The notes under the pieces are model-generated. The model saw only the letters and a program-made list of their open reading frames with translations, did not search any database and was not told the origin of the DNA. From Fibrobacter succinogenes (GTDB lineage: Bacteria; Fibrobacterota; Fibrobacteria; Fibrobacterales; Fibrobacteraceae): a DNA stretch of 64,000 nucleotides. Shown here piece by piece: positions 23,160 through 32,250 of the stretch (positions within the stretch are counted from its first letter, which is position 1; each line of letters begins with the position of its first letter). Where the stretch lies: positions 124,001 through 188,000 of the forward strand of contig CACWNW010000005.1 of the NCBI GenBank assembly GCA_902762305.1, given 5' to 3'. The position numbers and the translations under genes are program-made.

Positions 23160-24308
23160 TTGGCACTTGATTTGTTAGCTCGAATTCGCGGTGAGCGCGA
23201 GACTATCGGCATAGATGTTGGCCATTACAGCATCAAATACGTGAAGGTTTACCATAACAGTCGCGGTGGCAAGGTTGTCGTCGAGATTGATACGGAACCA
23301 GTGCCCGACGGCGCCATTATCAATGGTGAAATCCAGCGCCGCGATGGCGAACCCGTTACCGGCCCCGACGGCAAGAAGGAAAAGGACGGTTACGAACTTT
23401 TGAACGAGGCCCTCACCAAGATGATGATGAGGCATACTCGCGATAGCAATACGGACATTGTCGCCTGCGTGAACTGCTGTGCCGGTGCGGGCGGCGTGCT
23501 GGTCGACAGGATCAGCGTGAAGGTCCCGAAAAACGGCAACGAGTCGGCAATTATCCTCCAGACCGCGCAGTCCCGTCCGCCTTTCGACGACCAGGACAAC
23601 GTTATCGACTTTGAAATCGAATCCCGCGAGGGCGACGACGTGAAGGCTAACGTGGTGGCGGCGAAGAACGCCCTGCTCGATTCCTGGGCGCAGTTCTTTA
23701 CCATCAAGGGGCTCAAGCTTACCGCGATGGACGTCGATATTTTCGGCCTCTTGAACGCCTATACGGCGACGGCCTCCGAAGAAGACCTCAAGCAGACTAC
23801 CGCCGTCATCAACATCGGTGAAAAGAAGATGAGCATCGGGTTCATCCAGGCGGGCAAGTTCCATTCCATGCGTGCCATGACCGGCGGTGCGATTGACATT
23901 ATCATCGCCAAGCTGAACGATACCCTCGGGATCGACGCCGCGAAGTGCCACGAGATTTTCGAGACGGGCGATTTGGGCATTGTGGACGGGTATGCCGAGG
24001 CCGAAGTCGAACAGGCTATGCAGATTGCGTTCGAAGACATCATGGCCCAGGTGGATTTCGGCTTGCGCTACTACTCTTCTTCGGAAGATTCCGAACCGCT
24101 CGACAAGATTCTGCTTGGCGGCGGCGGTGCCTCCATTAAGGGATTGAAGGAATTCATTGCCGAACGTTCCGGCATCGAAACCGATACGGTCAACCCGTTC
24201 CGTTACGTTGAATGTGATTCGAGCGTGGTGGGCGAATCGGGCGTGTCCCTTGCTCTTTCTAACATCCTTGCGCCAGCGCTTGGGCTTGCAATGAGGAAGT
24301 TTGACTAA
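23160..24308 (+). CDS. pilM: Type IV pilus assembly protein PilM
   Basis: The 382-residue cytoplasmic protein has the actin-like (FtsA/MreB) fold of PilM: TIGIDVGHYSIKYVKV (phosphate 1), DIFGLLNAY, TAVINIGEKKMSIGFI (phosphate 2), GGAIDIIIAKL and ILLGGGGASIKGLKEFI (adenosine motif). PilM binds ATP and the N-terminal tail of PilN, linking the inner-membrane platform to the motor. Start is TTG 23160, with GGAG 8-11 bases upstream. Its stop overlaps the pilN ATG by one base. Confidence 0.92.
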   Translation: MALDLLARIRGERETIGIDVGHYSIKYVKVYHNSRGGKVVVEIDTEPVPDGAIINGEIQRRDGEPVTGPDGKKEKDGYELLNEALTKMMMRHTRDSNTDIVACVNCCAGAGGVLVDRISVKVPKNGNESAIILQTAQSRPPFDDQDNVIDFEIESREGDDVKANVVAAKNALLDSWAQFFTIKGLKLTAMDVDIFGLLNAYTATASEEDLKQTTAVINIGEKKMSIGFIQAGKFHSMRAMTGGAIDIIIAKLNDTLGIDAAKCHEIFETGDLGIVDGYAEAEVEQAMQIAFEDIMAQVDFGLRYYSSSEDSEPLDKILLGGGGASIKGLKEFIAERSGIETDTVNPFRYVECDSSVVGESGVSLALSNILAPALGLAMRKFD

Positions 24309-24952
24309 TGGCTGATAAGAAAACAAAGACAAAGGAAAAGGCCAAGGCGAAGAATTCGCCGAAGAAGTCGAAACGCGATATTTGCATTTCGATAAACCTT
24401 TTGCCTCCGGAATATCGAAAGGTCAAGAAGGACCTGTCGTGGGTTACGGACCGTCGCATTATTTGGCCCACGGTGGCGCTGATTGTCGCGATTATCGGAT
24501 TCTTGTATGCCCACATACAGATGGAGGAAAAAATCACGGACCTCCAGAACGATGTAAACCGCGTCAAGGCCGAAGTCGAACGCGATCGCCCGTTGCTCAC
24601 CAAGATTGGCGAACTGGAGCAGAAGCAGGCTGTCGTCAATACGAAGATTAACGCGCTCAAGAGCATCCAGGTGAGCAAGAAGCGCTGGGTCGTGCTCTTC
24701 GAGAATGTCTCGTCGGTGCTGCCGCCCAACATGTGGCTCACGAGTTTGAACCAGGTGTCCGAAGACAACCTGGAAATGAAGGGCATGACCTTCGACTTTT
24801 CCGAGGTGGCCGAATACATGGTCAAACTCGAGAAGCAGGTCAGTATAGAGAAGGTTTCGCTGTTGACCATTTCTACTACGAAGGTCGATGGCGAAGAGGC
24901 GTACAGCTTCACCATCAAGGTTGTCCTGAAGCAGGACTTGGGGGATGGCTAG
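24308..24952 (+). CDS. pilN: Type IV pilus assembly protein PilN
   Basis: The 214-residue protein has a cytoplasmic N-terminus with the PilM-binding motif INLLPPEYRK (about residues 30-39), one membrane span (about 57-72), a coiled coil (about 75-120) and a ferredoxin-like periplasmic domain. PilN forms the inner-membrane complex with PilO and PilM. The Lys-rich first 25 residues are longer than usual. ATG overlaps the pilM stop by one base. Confidence 0.9.
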   Translation: MADKKTKTKEKAKAKNSPKKSKRDICISINLLPPEYRKVKKDLSWVTDRRIIWPTVALIVAIIGFLYAHIQMEEKITDLQNDVNRVKAEVERDRPLLTKIGELEQKQAVVNTKINALKSIQVSKKRWVVLFENVSSVLPPNMWLTSLNQVSEDNLEMKGMTFDFSEVAEYMVKLEKQVSIEKVSLLTISTTKVDGEEAYSFTIKVVLKQDLGDG

Positions 24953-24953
24953 T

Positions 24954-25553
24954 ATGGGAAATTTCGATTTTAAAGACAAGAAGAATATATACGCGATTGT
25001 CATAGCCGTGCTGATTCTGGCGATGGGCTACTACATGTACGACTACATGTGGGTCCCGTTTGACGCTGAGAGCAAAGGGCTTGAAAGCGAACTCAAGTCT
25101 GCGCAGGCGGAACTCGACAAGATCGAGGCGAAGAAGCACCGTATCGCCGAACTTGAACTGCAGCTCGTTCAGGCTGAGAAGGACTTCGAGAAACTCAAGG
25201 AAATGTTCCCCGAAGAGGAGAAGGTCCCCCTGCGCCTGCAGGATCTCTACGCCGTGCTCCGCAGTTCGGGCGTGCAGATCCAGAAGTTCAACCCGGAAGG
25301 CTCTTCCGAGAAGGAACACTATATCGAGAACCGCTATTCTATCGCGGTCAACTCCGGCTACCACATGCTGGGTTACCTGTTCGCCGAAATTGCGAACTTC
25401 AATTACCCGACGGCCATTACGAACTTGAGACTCAACCGGTACTCGGGCATCGCTGCCGAACTCCAGAAGGCCGAAACCCACGGCTGGACGCCTATCACGG
25501 TGTCGGTGTCGTTTAACCTGACCACCTATACATCCAAGAAGGTTGCCAAATGA
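24954..25553 (+). CDS. pilO: Type IV pilus assembly protein PilO
   Basis: The 199-residue protein has one membrane span (about residues 12-28), a coiled coil (about 35-85: ELKSAQAELDKIEAKKHR) and a PilO-type periplasmic domain (FEKLKEMFPEEEKVP, LYAVLRSSGVQIQKFNPEG, HMLGYLFAEIANF). It pairs with PilN in the alignment complex. ATG 24954 is preferred over ATG 24945 because GGGGGA lies 9 bases upstream. It overlaps the next gene by 4 bases. Confidence 0.9.
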   Translation: MGNFDFKDKKNIYAIVIAVLILAMGYYMYDYMWVPFDAESKGLESELKSAQAELDKIEAKKHRIAELELQLVQAEKDFEKLKEMFPEEEKVPLRLQDLYAVLRSSGVQIQKFNPEGSSEKEHYIENRYSIAVNSGYHMLGYLFAEIANFNYPTAITNLRLNRYSGIAAELQKAETHGWTPITVSVSFNLTTYTSKKVAK

Positions 25554-27373
25554 TGAAGAACAAATTAATAGTTTTGTTCCTGTTCGTTGCGGTGGCCGTC
25601 AATGCAGCCCAGATTAAGGACATGTCCCTTGATTGCGGTGCGAAGGGCTGTGCGCTCACGTTCAAGTTTGCTTCGGACAAGGATCTGCCCTCGTTCTACC
25701 AGAAGTTCGATGCGAAGTCCCACAAGCTCTCGCTCGGGTTCTCCGCTACGTCTTTTGCGCTCGGTGAAGGCCATTTCGAAATCGATGCGACAAGTAGTTT
25801 TGTGAAGTCGATGAGTGTGTACAAGGAACCCTACCGCGGTGCCGAATTCCTGAAAATCGATTTGATTGTCGGTTCTGCAATTACTACCGACAAGAACGCT
25901 ATCGCGCTCAACAAGTCTGACTTCATGCTGAAGCTCGCGAGCAAGGGCGGCAAGTCCTGGACGCTTTCCAAGCTGTTTGCCGACAAGAAGAAGGCCGCAG
26001 AGAAGGCTGCCGAGAAGGCTGCGCTTGAAAACAAAAAGCAGGCTGCGCTCGACAAGAAGGCCGCCGAGAAGGCCGCGCTCGAAGAGAAGAAACGCCTCGC
26101 CGAAGAAAAGAAGGCTGCCGAAAAGGCTGCGCTCGAAGAACGCAAGCGCGAAGCCGCCGAGAAGAAGGCCGCCGAAAAGCGTGCCCTCGAAGAGAAGAAG
26201 GCCGCAGAGAAGGCCGCCAAGGAAGAAGAGAAGCGCATCGCCGAAGAACAGAAGAACCTGGACAAGGCTATCCTGGAAGGCGGCAAGATTTCGGCGCTCC
26301 TCCCGAACTTGAAAGAAATGACTGTGCTCGTCGGTTCCGGCATGGAACAGTTCCGCCTTGTCGCTACGACGGCAATCGAACTGCAGCACGTAATCGGCCC
26401 GGACAAGGCGTCTACCATTACGGTCGGGCTTGCCGGCCCGCAGAAGTCCCCCGTGTTCAAGATTGGCGCGGGTTCGCTCGTGAAGCATGTGACCTGGGGT
26501 GCAAACGGCCTCAAGATCCAGCTGCAGCCGAACGCGAAGCCTGTTATCGTGGTGCAGGAAGGCGCCCTGATTCTGCAGGCCGCCGAGAAGACCATCAAGA
26601 AGGACGGTTTCCTTTTCTGGTCCGCGCACCCGGATGGAATTTTCGTACGTGACTGGATGAGGGCTTCCGAAGAGAAACCGAACTTCGAGACCTTCGTGAA
26701 CAAGTTTGACAAGGACAGCAAGAAGATTGTTTCTGGAGCGCAGACGTTCCACCTCCGCCCGATTGTGCGTGAACTTATCGTGGTCGCCGACGAAATCGAA
26801 CTTTTTGCCGCTCCCAACGACAACGCGCAGGTGCTGAAGCGCCTCACCTTCGGGGATCGCCTCGTGAGCCTCGACGTGAAGGGCCTTTACTGCAAGGTGC
26901 AGCACGGGAGCCATATCGGCTTCGTGAACAAGCGCGCCGTGAGCTACATGGACGAACTCTCCGCCGTACAGACGGAACGCCTCAAACAGGTCGACAAGGA
27001 AAGGGGTGAAGTCGTTGCCGATGGCGGTGAAGTTGCCGGAAGCCAGCTCGATGGCCTCTACGACGACCGCGTGACTTACAGTTCGTTCGGCCGCCGTGAC
27101 CCGTTCGTCGAAATCAAGGGTCTGGTGGAAGAAGGTATCAATATCGACCAGGTCGAACTTGTCGGTATCATCTGGGAATCCGATGTCCCGATGGCAATCC
27201 TCGTAGAATCCAAGAATCCGTCCATCTCCTACACGCTCAAGGAAGGCGACAAGATTCTCAACGGAAAAGTTCTTAAAATCACACAAACAGACGTGCTCTT
27301 CCTTATCCAGGAATTTGGCGTGAGCCGTCGCTACTCCATGGGTCTTCCCGATAAATTTGGGGGTCAAAAGTGA
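25550..27373 (+). CDS. pilP: PilP-type pilus protein fused to AMIN, coiled-coil and SH3-like domains
   Basis: The 607-residue protein is far longer than PilP (about 175 residues). Order seen: signal peptide (1-19); AMIN-like beta domain (20-125); Lys/Ala/Glu coiled coil of TolA type (about 144-242); a second beta-rich, possibly AMIN-like domain (250-365); an SH3-like domain (405-468; ELFAAPNDNAQVLKRLTFGD, then CKVQHGSHIGFVNK); and a C-terminal PilP domain (about 500-600; YSSFGRRDPFVEIKG, ELVGIIWE, YTLKEGDKILNGKV). PilP normally tethers the PilNO complex to the secretin PilQ. AMIN domains bind peptidoglycan and usually sit at the N-terminus of PilQ, which here lacks one. The coiled coil could span the periplasm. 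Start may be either of two adjacent ATG codons; the gene overlaps both neighbours. Confidence 0.82.
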   Translation: MMKNKLIVLFLFVAVAVNAAQIKDMSLDCGAKGCALTFKFASDKDLPSFYQKFDAKSHKLSLGFSATSFALGEGHFEIDATSSFVKSMSVYKEPYRGAEFLKIDLIVGSAITTDKNAIALNKSDFMLKLASKGGKSWTLSKLFADKKKAAEKAAEKAALENKKQAALDKKAAEKAALEEKKRLAEEKKAAEKAALEERKREAAEKKAAEKRALEEKKAAEKAAKEEEKRIAEEQKNLDKAILEGGKISALLPNLKEMTVLVGSGMEQFRLVATTAIELQHVIGPDKASTITVGLAGPQKSPVFKIGAGSLVKHVTWGANGLKIQLQPNAKPVIVVQEGALILQAAEKTIKKDGFLFWSAHPDGIFVRDWMRASEEKPNFETFVNKFDKDSKKIVSGAQTFHLRPIVRELIVVADEIELFAAPNDNAQVLKRLTFGDRLVSLDVKGLYCKVQHGSHIGFVNKRAVSYMDELSAVQTERLKQVDKERGEVVADGGEVAGSQLDGLYDDRVTYSSFGRRDPFVEIKGLVEEGINIDQVELVGIIWESDVPMAILVESKNPSISYTLKEGDKILNGKVLKITQTDVLFLIQEFGVSRRYSMGLPDKFGGQK

Positions 27374-28932
27374 AAAAGCTGATAAACATTCTCGCAGTCC
27401 TGTTACTCGTTGCAGGCCTCACCTCTGTCTGGGCAGCCCCCGCTTCGGGTTCGATCGAACCGAACAAGAAGCTATATGACTTCTCGTTTGTGGATACCGA
27501 CTTCAGTGCCGTGTTCCGTTCCGTTTCTATTGTCGCTGGTGTGGATATCTTGCTTGCTCCCGATGTTAAGGGCAAGATGAGCCTCAAGGTCACCAAGAAG
27601 ACTTGGCAGGAGACTCTCGACATTATCTGCGAAATCAACGACCTCACCTGGGTCATCCAGGACAAGTACATTGTGGTGCAGCGCCAGAGTACCTACCAGG
27701 CGAAGCAGAAGAAGATGGCCGACGAGGAGAAGCAGCAAGAAGAAAATGCGCCGCTCGTCCGTAAGAACTTCCAGATTCATCATGCGAAGGCCGATGAACT
27801 CGTTAAGGTGCTCGAAAGCATGAAGAGCGGCCGCGGCAAGATTACCGTCGTGGAACGTACGAACTCCATCATTGTCTACGATACCGATGCGAAAATCGAG
27901 CAGATGGAAAATGCACTTACCGAACTCGACGTGGAAACCCTCCAGATCATGATTACCGCGAAGCTCGTGGTGGTGAACAGCCAGCGCGCCCGCGAACTTG
28001 GTGTGGACTGGAGCGCCATGCTTGGCAACAACGTGGCCATGACTCCGGGAGCTGCTTCCGGCGAATTCGGCAGCGAGTCTGGAGCTAGCCGTAACGGTGC
28101 CATGATTACATCTTTCCCGAACAACGGTACGACTCCTGCTGTAAGCAATGCCGCGACGACGATTACCACAAGCCTCTTCGACAACAACCTGAAGCTCGCC
28201 GTCTCGAGCCTCATGGGCGACGCTTCTACCGAAGTGCTTGCTTCTCCGCAGGTTTCGACCCTCGACAATACCGAAGCCCAGGTGTTCATGGGTGACAAGG
28301 TTTCCATCCGCGTGATTGACGACAGCGGTGAATCTTCTACGCAGCTCGTCGAGACGGGTATCAAGCTGACGGTGACCCCGCACGTTTCGGGCGACAACCG
28401 CATCTTGCTTGACCTGCATCCGGAAAACAACTCCTACGATTACGACTCCAAGGGCGAAATCGTGATCAGTACCCAGGAAGCCAAGACGAAGGTCGTGGTG
28501 GCCGATGGCGAGACCGTGATTATCGGCGGCCTGACCCGCAACGAGACCCAGGAATCCGAAAGCGGCATCCCGTTCCTCAAGGATATCCCGTTCTTCGGTA
28601 ACCTCTTCAAGTATACGCGTCATTCCGTGGTCAAGAAGGACCTCGTGATTTTCGTGACTCCGCGCATTATCCGCAACTACATCGGCAATGTGGAACTTTC
28701 TGAACCTTCCAGCGAAACGCAGGGCGCTGCCGCCCCGCAGGCGCAGAAGGTGGAAAAGCCCGCTGCCCAGAGCGCCCCGGCTGCACAGCCTGCTGCTCAG
28801 AGCGCTCCTGCCGCCGAACCGGAAAGTGCCGAGGAAAGTTTCCCGGCTGAGGAGACCCCTGCCGAGGAACCTGCCGTAGAAACGCCCGCCGCACCGGAGC
28901 CTTCCGAAGAAGTCCAGGACGAGTGGAACTAA
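27370..28932 (+). CDS. pilQ: Type IV pilus secretin PilQ
   Basis: The 520-residue outer-membrane secretin begins with GTG (27370), 4 bases into the end of pilP. Signal peptide (1-22), an STN/N0 domain (35-95: FVDTDFSAVFRSVSIVAGVDILLAPDVKGKMSL, partly), an N1 domain (about 130-190), then the secretin core (200-445) with VVVADGETVIIGGLTRNE, GIPFLKDIPFFGNLFK and VKKDLVIFVTPRII. PilQ oligomers form the pore through which the pilus passes. No AMIN domain precedes the STN domain. The last 65 residues are a Pro/Ala/Glu-rich tail (PAAQSAPAAEPESAEE), an unusual end for a secretin that may be unordered. A terminator follows. Confidence 0.93.
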   Translation: MKKLINILAVLLLVAGLTSVWAAPASGSIEPNKKLYDFSFVDTDFSAVFRSVSIVAGVDILLAPDVKGKMSLKVTKKTWQETLDIICEINDLTWVIQDKYIVVQRQSTYQAKQKKMADEEKQQEENAPLVRKNFQIHHAKADELVKVLESMKSGRGKITVVERTNSIIVYDTDAKIEQMENALTELDVETLQIMITAKLVVVNSQRARELGVDWSAMLGNNVAMTPGAASGEFGSESGASRNGAMITSFPNNGTTPAVSNAATTITTSLFDNNLKLAVSSLMGDASTEVLASPQVSTLDNTEAQVFMGDKVSIRVIDDSGESSTQLVETGIKLTVTPHVSGDNRILLDLHPENNSYDYDSKGEIVISTQEAKTKVVVADGETVIIGGLTRNETQESESGIPFLKDIPFFGNLFKYTRHSVVKKDLVIFVTPRIIRNYIGNVELSEPSSETQGAAAPQAQKVEKPAAQSAPAAQPAAQSAPAAEPESAEESFPAEETPAEEPAVETPAAPEPSEEVQDEWN

Positions 28933-28952
28933 GCGACAAGCGAGAACTTTAG

Positions 28953-28976
28953 AAGAGCCCTGCGGGGCTCTTTTTA
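28953..28976 (+). terminator. Terminator of the pil operon
   Basis: AGAGCCC-TGC-GGGGCTCT followed by TTTT, 22 bases after the pilQ stop. A typical Rho-independent terminator that ends the pil operon. Confidence 0.85.
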
Positions 28977-29015
28977 CATTATGCGCGAAAGGAATTTTAA
29001 AAGGATTATTGCAAT

Positions 29016-29507
29016 ATGCCGGAACAGGTTTTGACGCGTGAGTCTTTGGTGGAGTTCTTCGGGGAAGAGGAATTCCGGAAGTTGTGCAATCACGAGGCGG
29101 GACACGCCCTGGTGGCGTTCCTGTTCAAGCGCCCGCTCGATTACGTGAAGATGGATCGGTCGAAGGAACGCCCGGGCATTACGCATATCGCGGGTAGCGA
29201 ACTCGAAGGTGATGCGCACATCGCGATGGCGGGCCACCTGGCGGAATTCCTGATACGTCACGAGTTCAAGTGCGACCTCGATACCGTCATGAAGGACTTG
29301 CCGATGGAACTCTACAAGAGCGATGCGGACTACCAGCGGTTCCAGGCCGCATGCTACTACTTCCAGCTGGCCGAGACGAACGTGGTCGAGCAGGACTACA
29401 ACATCCTGATGGCATGCCAAAAACAGCTCTGCGAAATAGCGAGAGCCTTAAACGAGCGGGCGTACTTGAGCCGCGCTGAAATTGAAGGTATTGTGAAAAA
29501 CGCCTAG
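29016..29507 (+). CDS. M41-like small protein with HEAGH zinc motif
   Basis: The 163-residue protein is cytoplasmic, with no signal peptide and no AAA domain. It has CNHEAGHALVAFLF (His26, Glu27, His30), the zinc motif of FtsH-type (M41) peptidases, and LKRP-like features follow: AGSELEGDAHIAMAGHLAEFLI matches the second half of the M41 domain (LAGRAAE region), with the third ligand probably Asp in CDLDTVMKD. It is like a peptidase domain of FtsH without the ATPase. The closest known activity is proteolysis, but independent function is unproven. Its end overlaps the converging holA gene by 4 bases. Confidence 0.55.
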   Translation: MPEQVLTRESLVEFFGEEEFRKLCNHEAGHALVAFLFKRPLDYVKMDRSKERPGITHIAGSELEGDAHIAMAGHLAEFLIRHEFKCDLDTVMKDLPMELYKSDADYQRFQAACYYFQLAETNVVEQDYNILMACQKQLCEIARALNERAYLSRAEIEGIVKNA

Positions 29508-30472
29508 CGCACTACGAGGGCGGCGAGGGCGAGTTCCTGCGACATCCTGGTGCTGCACAGGCCGCTCTTGATTTCGTAGTCGAGGTCGGCGAGGCGGCGG
29601 ATGACCCTGCAGAGCAGAGGCTTGCCCCAGCGGCGTGCGCATTCGGGAGCCTTGCCCTTCACGTTGAAGATGAAGTCGTTCTTGCCCAGGGTGGCCGCAG
29701 CGTCTTTCGGGGTCATGCCCTTGGCGAGCAGTGCCGAGAAGTTCATCAGGTCGACCGCGTAGCGGTAGAGCGAACCCACAATCTGGATGGCGTTCACGCC
29801 GTTGTTGAGCATTTCGTTCAGCATGCGGGCATACGTTTTCGCGTCGCGCATCCCGAAGGAATCGTTTATCTCGAACGAGACCATCTCGCGTTGCGGCACC
29901 ACCATGGTGCGCACGAGTTCACCTGTAATCTTCTTGCAGTCGGGGGCGTACAGCAGCACCTTCTCGACTTCCTCGCACACGAGCTTCGTGTCGGTGCCGA
30001 GCGCCTCGGCCAGGTACTGGCAGGCGTCCGAATCAATTGCCTTCTTGAAGTGCGTCGGGATGGCGGATGCAATCCATTCGGCCATCTTGTACTGCTTGGG
30101 GACGTCGTACTTCTCGATGGTACCCGCGGCCTTGATCGCCTTGAAGAGTTCCCCGCGGGCGTCGAGCTTGCTGAATTCCAGCAGGAGCTTGCAGTTGGGC
30201 CCGTGGCTCATCCACTTGGCGAGACTCTTGGAATCGTCGGCCTTGAGCGCCTCGCACTTGCGGACGACCACGACCTGTTCCGGCGCGAACATCGAGACCG
30301 AGTCGCAGGCGGTGATGACCGCATCCGCGATGGACGGAATGTTCGAATCCGTAGCGAACAGTATCTGGCGCGACATCGGGTCGTCCTTGAGGTCGCCGAG
30401 GGCGTCTTCGAGGAAGCGCTCGATGCACTTGTCCTTAGTGAACTGGTCTTCGCCGATGATTGCGGTTATCAT
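29504..30472 (-). CDS. holA: DNA polymerase III subunit delta
   Basis: The 322-residue protein resembles the clamp-loader delta subunit, which opens the beta clamp. It has an N-terminal domain with the pattern ITAIIGEDQFTKDKCIERFLEDAL, then VDAVITACDSVSMFAPEQVVVVRKCEALK (partly), a middle EWIASAIPTHFKKAIDSDACQYLAEALG and C-terminal EINDSFGMRDAKTYARMLNEML and IVGSLYRYAVDLMNFSALLAKG. Similarity to HolA is moderate, as usual for this fast-evolving family. greA lies 15 bases upstream, in the same orientation. Confidence 0.78.
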   Translation of the reverse strand: MITAIIGEDQFTKDKCIERFLEDALGDLKDDPMSRQILFATDSNIPSIADAVITACDSVSMFAPEQVVVVRKCEALKADDSKSLAKWMSHGPNCKLLLEFSKLDARGELFKAIKAAGTIEKYDVPKQYKMAEWIASAIPTHFKKAIDSDACQYLAEALGTDTKLVCEEVEKVLLYAPDCKKITGELVRTMVVPQREMVSFEINDSFGMRDAKTYARMLNEMLNNGVNAIQIVGSLYRYAVDLMNFSALLAKGMTPKDAAATLGKNDFIFNVKGKAPECARRWGKPLLCRVIRRLADLDYEIKSGLCSTRMSQELALAALVVR

Positions 30473-30487
30473 TGGGGGCGTTTCGAC

Positions 30488-30955
30488 TTAGTTGATGTCG
30501 AGAATTTCGAACTTGTTGATGCCTCTCGGGGTCGTGACCTCGATGGTCTCGCCCTTCTTCTTGCCCATGAGGGCGGCGCCGATGGGGCTCTTGAAGCTGA
30601 TCTTGCCGTTGAGAGCGTCCGCTTCTTCGGGGCTCACCAGCTGGTAAACGACATTCTTCTTGGTCTTCGCGTTGAGGAGCGTCACCTTTGCACCGAACTT
30701 GATGGTATCGCAGTTCGGGTCGAACGCGACGACTTCGGCACGGGCAATCTGGTCCTGGAGCCTCGGCATCTCGATATTGTCGATCGAGGAGAGGCGTTCC
30801 TTAGCGGCATGGTATTCGGCGTTTTCGCTCAAATCGCCCTGTGCACGGGCATCAACCAGTTCTTGCAATACGCGCGGACGTTCCACATTTTTTAAATTTT
30901 CAAGGTCTTTGACGAGCTTGTCGAAAGCTTCCTGTGTAAACTTGATCTTTTCCAT
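30488..30955 (-). CDS. greA: Transcription elongation factor GreA
   Basis: The 155-residue protein rescues backtracked RNA polymerase by stimulating transcript cleavage. The coiled-coil tip with its two acidic residues reads GDLSENAEYHAAKE, flanked by the helices FTQEAFDKLVKDLENLK and LQDQIARAEVV. The C-terminal FKBP-like domain ends with SPIGAALMGKKKGETIEVTTPRG. Length and motifs match the family. It is followed on the same strand by holA. Confidence 0.94.
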   Translation of the reverse strand: MEKIKFTQEAFDKLVKDLENLKNVERPRVLQELVDARAQGDLSENAEYHAAKERLSSIDNIEMPRLQDQIARAEVVAFDPNCDTIKFGAKVTLLNAKTKKNVVYQLVSPEEADALNGKISFKSPIGAALMGKKKGETIEVTTPRGINKFEILDIN

Positions 30956-31029
30956 GCTCTACAAAGTACAAATTTTAACGAGGCTTCGCGGGCCATTAAT
31001 CGCGAAAGAACATCTTTTTAGGAGATAGT

Positions 31030-32247
31030 ATGTACAATCTGCTGGATAAGGGTGGCGTATGTTCCCCCAAGGGGTTCACTGCTTCTGGAATTTGCGCTGG
31101 CATCAAGGCTAGCGGCAACGCCGACATGGCGCTCCTCAGGAGCGAGAAGGCTGCGCGCTGCTTCGCCGTTTTTACCACCAACAAGGTGAAGGCCGCCCCG
31201 GTATTGTACGACAAGGCTGCACTTGAACACGCCCACTTCGCGACCGCGGTCGTGGTGAACAGCGGCAACGCTAACGCCTGTACCGGCGAACAGGGCTACA
31301 AGGATGCCGAACGCATGGCGACCCTTACCGAAGAGGCTCTGGGCCTTACCCCGAAGAGCGTGCTCGTCTGCAGCACGGGCGTGATTGGCCACCTGATGCC
31401 GATGGACAAGATCGAGGCGGGCATTCCGAAACTCGTCGAGAAGCTGCATGCCGATGCTTCCGAGGAATTCGGCCGCGCCATCCTCACGACCGACCTTGCC
31501 CTCAAGAGCCATGCCGTTGAAATCCACACCGAGAAGGGCGTGGTGACGATTGGCGGCGCCTGCAAGGGCTCGGGCATGATCCACCCGAACATGGCGACCA
31601 TGCTTGCCTTCATTACGACCGACATTTCGCTCCCCATCGACTTCTTCGCCGAATTCCGCGCCGACATCGCGGATTCCTTCAATGCGATTACCGTCGATGG
31701 CGACACGAGCACGAACGACACGTGCATCTTGCTGGCCAACGGCATGAGCGGGCTTCGCTACGAAGACCTGAGCCTTACCGAGCAGGGAGAATTCCGTGCG
31801 GCGCTGATGCTCATTATGCAGAGTCTCGCGAAGGACATCGTGCGTGATGGCGAAGGCGCCACCAAGCTTATCGAACTGCGCATCGAGAAGGCCGAAAGCC
31901 ACGAAGAAGCCCTCCGCATGGCGCGCTTCATCGGTACCAGCAACCTCGCGAAGTGCGCTATGTTCGGTGAAGACCCGAACTGGGGCCGCATCCTCAGCAG
32001 CGCGGGTTCCAGCGGCTGCAACATGGTGGCCGAACACACCGACCTGTACTTCGGCGACGTGAAGGTCTTGGAAGGCGGTCGCCCCATCCAGCTCGACGAA
32101 GCCCAGACGGCGGCACTCCATGCCGTTGTTCGCCAGCGTGAATACAAAGTAACGCTCGTGCTCAACATCGGGCAGGCATCCGCAAGCGCGTTTACCTGCG
32201 ACTTGAGCTACGGCTACGTGAAGATCAACGCTGAGTACATAACGTAA
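31030..32247 (+). CDS. argJ: Bifunctional glutamate N-acetyltransferase/ornithine acetyltransferase
   Basis: The 405-residue enzyme transfers acetyl between N-acetylornithine and glutamate (and may use acetyl-CoA) in arginine synthesis. ArgJ is made as a precursor that cleaves itself before a Thr: the site is seen as KGSGMIHPNMATMLAFI (A-TML). Other motifs: GGVCSPKGFTASGICAGIK at the N-terminus, VVVNSGNANACTG, LVCSTGVIG and AMFGEDPNWGRI. AGGAGA precedes the start. The gene ends 3 bases before a structured repeat that supplies its terminator. Confidence 0.96.
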   Translation: MYNLLDKGGVCSPKGFTASGICAGIKASGNADMALLRSEKAARCFAVFTTNKVKAAPVLYDKAALEHAHFATAVVVNSGNANACTGEQGYKDAERMATLTEEALGLTPKSVLVCSTGVIGHLMPMDKIEAGIPKLVEKLHADASEEFGRAILTTDLALKSHAVEIHTEKGVVTIGGACKGSGMIHPNMATMLAFITTDISLPIDFFAEFRADIADSFNAITVDGDTSTNDTCILLANGMSGLRYEDLSLTEQGEFRAALMLIMQSLAKDIVRDGEGATKLIELRIEKAESHEEALRMARFIGTSNLAKCAMFGEDPNWGRILSSAGSSGCNMVAEHTDLYFGDVKVLEGGRPIQLDEAQTAALHAVVRQREYKVTLVLNIGQASASAFTCDLSYGYVKINAEYIT

Positions 32248-32250
32248 GCG

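Noticed and set aside
25565-27367. A 600-codon open frame antisense to the pilP gene
   Set aside because: It is a shadow of the Lys/Ala/Glu-rich coiled coil and adjoining sequence, with long Leu/Phe runs and no ribosome-binding site.
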